Part shown: positions 31,867 through 37,355 of the stretch, in pieces
How positions within the stretch are numbered: position 1 is the stretch's first letter
Layout: the number at the start of each line of letters is the position of its first letter
Origin: Candidatus Rifleibacteriota bacterium
Lineage (GTDB): Bacteria; Muiribacteriota; Ozemobacteria; Ozemobacterales; Ozemobacteraceae
NCBI GenBank assembly: GCA_905236865.1
Contig: CAJOQX010000236.1
Span: forward strand, 1-37,355
Length of the DNA: 37,355 bases
Direction: 5' to 3'
Made by a program: the position numbers and the translations under genes
The notes under the pieces: generated by a model
Seen by the model: the letters and a program-made list of their open reading frames with translations, nothing else
Database searches by the model: none
What the model was told of the DNA's origin: nothing

Positions 31867-33129
31867 TTATTTGTATTCTTCTATACGTGTAATATTTGCA
31901 CCTAGTTTACGAATACGTCCAACTAAGTCTTCGTAGCCTCTATCTATATGGTAAATTTGGCTAATTTCAGTGTGACCTTGAGCAGAAAGACCAGCAAGAA
32001 CCATTGCTGCTCCTGCTCTTAAATCTGTTGCTTCAACAGGAGCTCCTTTTAGTCCAGAAACTCCATGAATTACAGCAGTTCTTTCATGAATATTTATATT
32101 AGCACCCATTCTAGAAAGCTCTGAAACATGCATAAACCTGTTTTCAAAAATAGTTTCAGTAATCGAAGAAGTTCCTTCGGCAATACACATCGCAGTCATT
32201 AGCTGTGCTTGCATATCAGTTGGGAAACCAGGATAAGGCAGAGTTTTAACATCTGTAGCCTTTAGTCTTTCATTTGCACCAGCAATAATAAAATTATCGC
32301 CAGTTTCTATAATTGCTCCCATTTCTTTTAATTTTGCTATCAACGCTAATAAATGATTTGGAGAACAGTTTTCTATTCTAATAGGTCCTTTTGTAATTGC
32401 ACCAAGAACAGCAAAAGTTCCTGCTTCTATTCTATCTGGCATTATGCTATATTCGCAACCACCAAGCTCTTCAACACCTTCTATAATAATACTCGGTCCG
32501 CCAGCACCTTTAATTTTAGCTCCTAAAGCGTTAAGGAAATTAGCTAAATCCACAATTTCAGGTTCTTGAGCAGCATTTTCTATTGTTGTTTCTCCTTCTG
32601 CTAAAGTAGCAGCCATTATAAGATTTTCTGTCGCTCCAACAGACGGGAAATCCAAATGTATTTTTTTACCTACAAGACGCTCTGCAATAGCAACGGCACA
32701 ACCGTTTTCTATAGAAACTTTGGCTCCTAATTCCTCAAAACCCTTTAAATGAATATTTACAGGGCGAACTCCAATGGCACAACCACCAGGAAGCGGAACT
32801 CTAGCTTTTTTCAATCTTGCAAGAAGAGGTCCCATAACGAAAAAGCTAGCTCTCATCGTTTTCACAAGTTCATAAGGAGCTTCTTCACTGATTGTTCCTG
32901 AAGCATTAAATTCATAAGAATTATTAGATACTCTTGCGACCTTTACACCGATAGATTCTAAAACCTTTGAAATAGTTACAACATCGTTTAAAGCTGGAAC
33001 ATTATTTAATTTAACTGGTTTGGTGCTCAGAATAACTCCTGCTATAATAGGTAAAGCTGCATTTTTCGCACCACTAACCTTTATAGTTCCTACTAATGGT
33101 TTGCCACCGTCGATTAGGATTTTTGCCAT
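31867..33129 (-). CDS. murA: UDP-N-acetylglucosamine 1-carboxyvinyltransferase MurA
   Basis: The first committed step of peptidoglycan synthesis: transfer of enolpyruvate from PEP to UDP-GlcNAc in the cytosol. At 420 residues it is of normal length. It has 'VSGAKNAALPI' (Lys22, Asn23) and the catalytic-loop motif 'PLPGGCAIGVRPVNIHL' with Cys117 (equivalent to Cys115 of E. coli MurA), so sensitivity to fosfomycin is expected; some lineages carry Asp there instead. 'PYPGFPTDMQAQ' holds the later active-site Asp. It starts 3 bases after the deaminase gene. Confidence 0.97.
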   Translation of the reverse strand: MAKILIDGGKPLVGTIKVSGAKNAALPIIAGVILSTKPVKLNNVPALNDVVTISKVLESIGVKVARVSNNSYEFNASGTISEEAPYELVKTMRASFFVMGPLLARLKKARVPLPGGCAIGVRPVNIHLKGFEELGAKVSIENGCAVAIAERLVGKKIHLDFPSVGATENLIMAATLAEGETTIENAAQEPEIVDLANFLNALGAKIKGAGGPSIIIEGVEELGGCEYSIMPDRIEAGTFAVLGAITKGPIRIENCSPNHLLALIAKLKEMGAIIETGDNFIIAGANERLKATDVKTLPYPGFPTDMQAQLMTAMCIAEGTSSITETIFENRFMHVSELSRMGANINIHERTAVIHGVSGLKGAPVEATDLRAGAAMVLAGLSAQGHTEISQIYHIDRGYEDLVGRIRKLGANITRIEEYK

Positions 33130-33132
33130 AAC

Positions 33133-33630
33133 TTAATCTATTTGAATCCTTTCAAGTTTCATATTCACTTCTTTTAACATTTCTAGCGAAAGTTCATCTG
33201 GATATTCTCCTAGAAAAACTATTCGTTTAATTCCTGCATTTATAAGCATTTTACCACAGGTTACACAAGGCTGGTGAGTACAATATACAACGCTATCTTT
33301 TAAAGAAACACCAAATGCAGCGGCTTGTAATATAGCATTCTGCTCTGCATGCAATCCTCGACATAACTCCTGCCTTTGTCCTGACGGAATATGTTGTGAT
33401 TCTCTCAAACAACCTTCTGGACGCTGAAAGCAATGAGCAACACCATTAGGTGCACCGTTATAACCTGTAGCAAGTATTCTATTTTCTCTAACTATAACAG
33501 CACCAACCTGTCTTCTCATACAGGTTGAACGTTGAGCAACAAGTTTTGCAATACGAAGAAAATAGGTGTCCCAATCAGGTCTGTCTGCAAATTCTTTTCC
33601 TTTAGGTGTAACTTTGGTAATATCTTCCAT
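33133..33630 (-). CDS. dCMP deaminase family protein
   Basis: A zinc-dependent cytidine/deoxycytidylate deaminase, 165 residues, making dUMP for thymidylate synthesis. The zinc site is '[11 protein letters not shown]' (His and catalytic Glu) with '[11 protein letters not shown]' (two Cys). An upstream Cys/His-rich insertion ('[12 protein letters not shown]') matches the second zinc site of ComEB/dCMP deaminases. The N-terminal '[20 protein letters not shown]' is typical of dCMP deaminase. It is next to murA and downstream of rpiB, an arrangement seen in other bacteria. Confidence 0.94.
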   Translation of the reverse strand: MEDITKVTPKGKEFADRPDWDTYFLRIAKLVAQRSTCMRRQVGAVIVRENRILATGYNGAPNGVAHCFQRPEGCLRESQHIPSGQRQELCRGLHAEQNAILQAAAFGVSLKDSVVYCTHQPCVTCGKMLINAGIKRIVFLGEYPDELSLEMLKEVNMKLERIQID

Positions 33631-33659
33631 TTTTACTCCTTGTTTTAAGATGCAAAGTA

Positions 33660-33764
33660 TTAGAGATTAGGGGTTAGAGGTTAGAGATTAGAGGTTTCTC
33701 TCCCCTCCCCTCTCCTCTCCTCTCCTCTCCTCTCATCTCTCATCTCTCATCTCTTATCTCTATC
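33660..33764 (+). repeat. Compound heptamer/pentamer repeat running into rpiB
   Basis: Five TTAGRGR heptamers (33660-33694), then a pyrimidine tract with about four TCTCC pentamers (33711-33730), then TCTCATC three times and TCTTATC (33731-33758). The purine and pyrimidine halves could pair as a long imperfect hairpin. The right end encodes the last residues and stop of rpiB. Confidence 0.75.
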
Positions 33765-34180
33765 TTTTCTATTCGTTTTTGGTGACGACCACCTTCAAAA
33801 TCAGTAACTAAGAATTTATCAAGAGCATCTTTTGCAATTTCTTCACCAATGATACGACCACCCATAACAATAATATTTGCATTGTTATGTTTTCTGGAAA
33901 GTTCTGCTTCAAGAGAGCAATGAACCAAAGCAGCTCTAATACCAGGATGACGATTTGCTGCAATAGAAATGCCTATTCCAGAACCACAAACCAAAAGTCC
34001 TTTTGAATCTTTATCTGATAAAACTTTTTCTGCAACCTTATGAGCATAATCAGGGTAGTCGCAAGAATCAGAAGTGTAAGTTCCCAAATCTTCAACTTGA
34101 TAACCTGATTTTTCAAGATGAGCTATTAAAATATTTTTTAAAGCAAGACCTGCATGGTCAGAACCTGCATATATCTTCAT
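33740..34180 (-). CDS. rpiB: Ribose-5-phosphate isomerase B
   Basis: Interconverts ribose 5-phosphate and ribulose 5-phosphate. About 146 residues with 'YAGSDHAGLALK', 'DYPDYAHKVAE', the catalytic-Cys motif 'LLVCGSGIGISIAANR' and 'NNANIIVMGGR', all typical of RpiB. I chose the ATG at 34180: GGAG lies 6 bases before it, inside the alternative four-residue extension from 34192, which has no Shine-Dalgarno. The last residues ('EKIEIRDER') and the TGA stop are written by a TCTCATC-type heptamer array, so the C terminus has probably been replaced by repeat expansion. Confidence 0.95.
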   Translation of the reverse strand: MKIYAGSDHAGLALKNILIAHLEKSGYQVEDLGTYTSDSCDYPDYAHKVAEKVLSDKDSKGLLVCGSGIGISIAANRHPGIRAALVHCSLEAELSRKHNNANIIVMGGRIIGEEIAKDALDKFLVTDFEGGRHQKRIEKIEIRDER

Positions 34181-34486
34181 ATCTTTCTCCATTTGTTTAG
34201 GTCGTTTATAATTAAAGTATATCTTAACATTATAAACTATTTTTTATTTTGTTGTAGTCTAATTAAAAAAAAATTATAAAATATTTTTGAGATTAAACAA
34301 AAAGCTAATTCTTTCCAAATATAATCATTATTTTGATTAATAGAAACAGATTTTTATAGTATTGTAGAATAAAGTTTGAGATACCCCTGACTATTAAACA
34401 AGATAACTTGACAATATATAGATTTTAACTTAAAACTATAGCGAACAATGTAAATCATAGTTGCTAAATTGATAAGGTAATTCTAT
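34181..34486. other. Divergent intergenic region
   Basis: About 300 AT-rich bases between rpiB and the prepilin-peptidase-like gene. I see no gene, clear hairpin or repeat. Promoters for both neighbours should lie here, but no match is convincing. Confidence 0.4.
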
Positions 34487-35218
34487 ATGCCATATACAGA
34501 CAGTATTCATTGGTTTTTGACAGTATTTTTCTTTATTTTCGGTAGTTTGCTTGGTAGTTTTAGCAATGTTGTTGTTCTTCGTATGGCAATTAGTAAGTCA
34601 GTTATTTTTCCTCCTTCAGCTTGTCCTAAATGCGACCATCAGTTGCACGCAAAAGATTTAATACCTATTTTTAGCTGGATATTTTTAGGAGGAAAATGTA
34701 GATATTGCAAAGCCCCTATCTCTGTCCAATACCCATTAGTTGAGTCGTTTATGGCGATTATCATCGCACTTTCTTTCAATAAGGTAGGGTTAGGATTACC
34801 ATTTGTATGCTTATCTTCTGCTATGGCTATTTGGTTTGTTATAAGCACAATATTTGTCAGAGGCGAAGTTTTAAAACACCAACCCTTTGTTTGGGCTATT
34901 CTTTATTCTATAGTTCTTAAATACGTGATTATTGGAAAAACCTTATTTGACTACAATTTTATAATTGCTTTAAGTATCGCTATCCTAATTGGCTTATCTA
35001 TAATATTTCTTAAAAAAAACAAAATAGAATTTACAAGATGGACCAGTCTAACTTTTTTATTTTTTTTCTACTTTAATGCAAGTATTTGGTTAATTTTACC
35101 TTTTATAGTTGTAATTGGTTTGCTAGAAGAAAATAGTCAGCAGTCAAATAATCAAGCAAAATGGATGTTTTATGTTATTCAGTTACTTGGGATTTTGAAT
35201 AATCTTTTGATTCGCTAA
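34487..35218 (+). CDS. Prepilin-peptidase-like membrane protein lacking the peptidase motif
   Basis: 243 residues. The N-terminal part matches the A24 prepilin peptidase N-terminal (methylase) domain: helix 1, 'GSLLGSFSNVVVLRM', and the zinc-type cysteine pairs Cys46/Cys49 ('CPKC') and Cys71/Cys74 ('CRYC'), then 'QYPLVESFMA'. In active PilD/GspO enzymes the following helices carry a first catalytic Asp and a 'GxGD' motif. Here I find neither, although further membrane helices are present up to residue 225. It may be a degenerate or methylase-only homologue, or a protein with a different role. It converges with the next gene. Confidence 0.82.
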   Translation: MPYTDSIHWFLTVFFFIFGSLLGSFSNVVVLRMAISKSVIFPPSACPKCDHQLHAKDLIPIFSWIFLGGKCRYCKAPISVQYPLVESFMAIIIALSFNKVGLGLPFVCLSSAMAIWFVISTIFVRGEVLKHQPFVWAILYSIVLKYVIIGKTLFDYNFIIALSIAILIGLSIIFLKKNKIEFTRWTSLTFLFFFYFNASIWLILPFIVVIGLLEENSQQSNNQAKWMFYVIQLLGILNNLLIR

Positions 35219-35284
35219 CCAAGACAAAAACTAAGCATTATACAATAAAAACGATAAAAACCGACTACAATAAAAACTAAATAA

Positions 35285-36784
35285 TTAGTCATGTTTTTGC
35301 TGATTTGGGGTGTGGTAGATATTATTATTTAGTGTTTCTTTTAATTTACCTATATAAAGTTTTTGTCCTGCTTTTATCCAATCCAGTTTAGGATAATAAT
35401 CACTCAAATCAACAGAAGCGAATATCCTATCTTTATCAGTTATTTTATCTATCCAAGGTTTATATAATTTATAATAAAATCCTGAATATACTATATCTCT
35501 ATATATTTTCTTGTCATCTTCCTTCATTATTGCAGGCTCAAAACCAAGCACATATTTATATTTCGCTTCAGGATTATTATAATACTGAAAATAAAAATGT
35601 TTCATACTGTCATTATAGACAATTCCACCATCTTTTGGTTCATACTCTGAATATTCTTGTTTTGAAAAGTCTACAGAAAACATTTTTACTTCCTTCTGAT
35701 TATTCCAATTTAATCTAGGAATAAGGATAAGTAAAGAAATCATAATAAAAAGGAAATAAAACCATTTAAAGCTTCTTCTTTTTATAGATTGCATATCTTG
35801 TATCAACAAAGAAAGTTTTAGCGACAACCAAAACATTAAAGCAATAATTCCCCAATCAACCCAAAAACGAATTACTTTTATTGACAGCAACCAACTTAAA
35901 AGAATGAAAATGAATGTTGTATCCGATGATAAATCATAAAATTTCAATCTTTTAGAGTGTATCAAGAGTATTATTATAAATAAAGTTGGAACTATCCAAA
36001 ACAAATGAATATCACCCTCTGCAAATTCGCTAACCAACTGCCAATTAAAAATTTGTTCCTTAAAAATATTTAAAGTAGCATAAAAATGATAATGCAAAAA
36101 CTGGTTAAAATTTCCTGTAAGATATGCCCCTATTAGTGTAGAAAGAATAATTAACAAAGTCAGTTCTAAAGATTTTGTAAACTTTCCAGCTATAATCATT
36201 GCTAATGGCAACAATAGAAAATTATACCAAGTTCCGTGAATCCAAACAGCCAAAAGCAAAATAATTATAGTTACCGAATAACTCAAAATCCAACTATATT
36301 TGTTATCTTTTTCAGAAGTCCATATTTTTATTAACACCAAAAAAGTAGCACAAGAAATAAGATAAGGACGACCAAGCATTAATCTAGAAATTATTGTTCT
36401 ATCAAACAAGAACATTATTAATAGTGCAATCGACCAAGTAACAAAATTAGGCGTAACTAATGAGCCAGTAAGATTTACAAGAAGAAATAAACTAATTATA
36501 GAAAAATAAATCAGCTCTTTTTTACCTATACAAAGTCTTTTATGAAGAAATCTTAGTATTTTATGCCAGCCCACATTGTGATCAGCTTCAAGCTTTGGAG
36601 CTATTTCCAACACATCACTCCATTCACGGTTTGTTGTTGAAAATGCTACATGACGATTTACGTCATCTGTAGGCAAAAATCCGTTTTTTATAACTTTAAA
36701 AGGTATAAAAGTAAAAGTTGCGATAATAATTATTATCGCTAACGCTTTTTCTAAATACTGAATTTTAAAAAATTGAAATCGCAT
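35285..36784 (-). CDS. Polytopic membrane protein of unknown function
   Basis: About 499 residues from the ATG at 36784. Roughly ten or eleven membrane helices occupy residues 12-340. The first extracytoplasmic loop has 'PTDDVNRHVAF', and a later one 'GRPYLISCATF' and 'WIHGTWYNFLLL'. A soluble C-terminal domain of about 130 residues follows. The acidic pair in loop 1 and a large C-terminal domain recall GT-C glycosyltransferases, but I cannot make a firm assignment. The frame extends to an ATG at 36859, which coincides with a dispersed 13-base repeat and lacks a Shine-Dalgarno; the chosen ATG also lacks one, so the start is uncertain. Confidence 0.75.
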   Translation of the reverse strand: MRFQFFKIQYLEKALAIIIIIATFTFIPFKVIKNGFLPTDDVNRHVAFSTTNREWSDVLEIAPKLEADHNVGWHKILRFLHKRLCIGKKELIYFSIISLFLLVNLTGSLVTPNFVTWSIALLIMFLFDRTIISRLMLGRPYLISCATFLVLIKIWTSEKDNKYSWILSYSVTIIILLLAVWIHGTWYNFLLLPLAMIIAGKFTKSLELTLLIILSTLIGAYLTGNFNQFLHYHFYATLNIFKEQIFNWQLVSEFAEGDIHLFWIVPTLFIIILLIHSKRLKFYDLSSDTTFIFILLSWLLSIKVIRFWVDWGIIALMFWLSLKLSLLIQDMQSIKRRSFKWFYFLFIMISLLILIPRLNWNNQKEVKMFSVDFSKQEYSEYEPKDGGIVYNDSMKHFYFQYYNNPEAKYKYVLGFEPAIMKEDDKKIYRDIVYSGFYYKLYKPWIDKITDKDRIFASVDLSDYYPKLDWIKAGQKLYIGKLKETLNNNIYHTPNQQKHD

Positions 36785-36845
36785 ATATAAAGTTATAAAT
36801 ATACCACGAATTACAGAATTATAACAAACTTTAGAAGTTTTATAA

Positions 36846-36858
36846 CAGGGTAAACGCA
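36846..36858 (+). repeat. Dispersed 13-base motif CAGGGNAAACGCA, copy 3
   Basis: CAGGGTAAACGCA followed by TTAAA. It forms an inverted pair with the copy at 37048-37060 and covers the alternative start of the membrane protein gene. Confidence 0.5.
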
Positions 36859-36938
36859 TTAAAGATTTTTTAATGATTATAAAAGTTTGTAATAATCATA
36901 GTTTTTGTTAATCATTATAAACTTTGTGTGAGTAATAA

Positions 36939-36975
36939 ACGTCATTGCGAAACCGCAAGTTATACGTCATTGTGA
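36939..36975 (+). repeat. Tandem pair of ACGTCATTGYGA motifs
   Basis: ACGTCATTGCGA at 36939-36950 and ACGTCATTGTGA at 36964-36975. Similar 'CGTCATTGCGA' elements are dispersed in many bacterial genomes. The following bases are unusually GC-rich for this window. Confidence 0.5.
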
Positions 36976-37047
36976 GCATAAAAAGTATGCGTGACAACGT
37001 GGCGTTGCTGAAAGCAAAACGAAGTCTATCCAGAAAAGAAATTTTAA

Positions 37048-37060
37048 TGCGTTTGCCCTG
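37048..37060 (-). repeat. Dispersed 13-base motif CAGGGNAAACGCA, copy 4
   Basis: On the - strand CAGGGCAAACGCA followed by TTAAAA. Inverted relative to the other three copies. Confidence 0.5.
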
Positions 37061-37238
37061 AGTTATATAACCCAAGCAAAAAACTACACATTTTTAACAA
37101 TCTATTTATGACGTTACCCATTAAATTTTTAAAAATAATTGTCTGTCGCAAATAGGCTTAAATAAAGGTTTATGTATTGTGGAAAGGCTAAGATTCATAA
37201 GTTTTTATAAAAAATATGAATTTTAGTGAATTTTCTAC

Positions 37239-37267
37239 TTGTCATATTTCCAAGATATATGTATAAT
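37239..37267 (+). promoter_or_regulatory. Promoter of the HU gene
   Basis: TTGTCA (37239-37244) and TATAAT (37262-37267) with a 17-base spacer, a near-perfect sigma-70 promoter. It lies about 33 bases before the GTG start and its GGAGGG Shine-Dalgarno. Confidence 0.75.
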
Positions 37268-37299
37268 CAAACTTGACCAAATTTTGTAGGAGGGTTCAA

Positions 37300-37355
37300 G
37301 TGAATAAATCAGAACTCGTAAAAGCAATTGCTAAAAAAGCAGAAGTTACTAACGC
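37300..37355 (+). CDS. HU-family DNA-binding protein, N-terminal fragment
   Basis: The window cuts this gene. It begins with GTG after a GGAGGG Shine-Dalgarno and reads 'MNKSELVKAIAKKAEVTNA', the characteristic start of HU/IHF nucleoid proteins, which dimerise and bend DNA. The strong promoter fits the abundance of HU. The remaining 70 or so codons lie beyond the window. Confidence 0.88.
   Translation, partial: MNKSELVKAIAKKAEVTN

Larger units (their letters stand above)
36785..37299. other. Intergenic region with inverted dispersed repeats
   Basis: Contains the inverted pair of 13-base motifs (36846 and 37048), a hairpin (36873-36899), two ACGTCATTGYGA copies (36939 and 36964) and the HU promoter (37239-37267). 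No gene is visible in the rest. Confidence 0.55.

Noticed and set aside
33660-33764. Possible CRISPR array
   Set aside because: Units are 5-7 bases and contiguous, with no spacers of 25-40 bases and no cas genes in the window.
34181-34192. Longer rpiB start adding MEKD
   Set aside because: The extension contains the GGAG Shine-Dalgarno of the internal ATG and has none of its own; the family starts at 'MKIYAGSDHAG'.
36785-37299. tRNA or other stable RNA in the GC-richer stretch near 36940-37030
   Set aside because: I could not form a cloverleaf or recognise a T-loop GTTCRA motif; the repeats explain the composition better.

Overview
The window is very AT-rich and densely coded. It comes from a motile diderm bacterium. 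A flagellin and a CMP-pseudaminate synthetase point to (probably glycosylated) flagella. A signal-peptide SLH-domain protein that runs into a beta-barrel ending in Phe, together with MurA, points to an outer membrane tied to peptidoglycan through SLH domains, as in Negativicutes, Thermus or deep-branching uncultured diderms. A GerW/YtfJ-family protein and a DUF3737 protein add a Firmicutes-like flavour. I cannot fix the phylum from the sequence; an uncultured lineage (for example Riflebacteria-like) is a guess.

Layout. 1-1700 (+): a two-gene unit of related unknown proteins, one soluble and one membrane-anchored. 1741-3101 (-): a class III Fic AMP-transferase with its inhibitory helix, then a PseF-type CMP-sugar synthetase. 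3430-10126 (+): smc, ftsY (with two unusual N-terminal membrane segments) and a NapH-like membrane ferredoxin carrying TPR-like repeats. 10199-11995 (+): hutI and an RsbW-like anti-sigma kinase whose ribosome-binding site is predicted to lie in a hairpin. 12073-13715 (-): an SLH porin split by a one-base shift at an A7 slippery run. 14152-19419 (-): a lipoprotein, an 817-residue membrane PAS/GAF receptor, a cyclic-nucleotide-binding/MinD-like ATPase fusion and a GerW protein. 19584-20426 (+): a DUF3737 beta-helix protein. 20505-27312 (-): a six-gene unit of two sugar ABC permeases, a membrane-anchored binding protein, an NrnA phosphoesterase, a TPR protein and a membrane protein. 27530-29770 (-): a large flagellin. 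30135-34180 (-): rpiB, dCMP deaminase, murA and a HEAT-repeat protein. 34487-35218 (+): a prepilin-peptidase relative that lacks the peptidase motif. 35285-36784 (-): a polytopic membrane protein. 37300 to the end (+): the start of an HU gene.

The most interesting signals are non-coding. The flagellin mRNA leader has a GGA-loop hairpin followed by a GGA-rich Shine-Dalgarno, the layout of the CsrA-controlled hag leader of Bacillus subtilis. A second copy of this leader, with its own promoter, lies about 230 bases upstream and drives only an eight-residue reading frame; it may be the remnant of a lost flagellin gene or a CsrA-titrating RNA. Heptanucleotide tandem repeats occur at five intergenic places (six arrays), and at two of them they contain the stop codon of a gene. 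A separate 13-base motif (CAGGGNAAACGCA) is scattered through four intergenic sites, and the SLH porin has a plausible -1 ribosomal frameshift site. All assignments come from reading the sequence; no database search was run.
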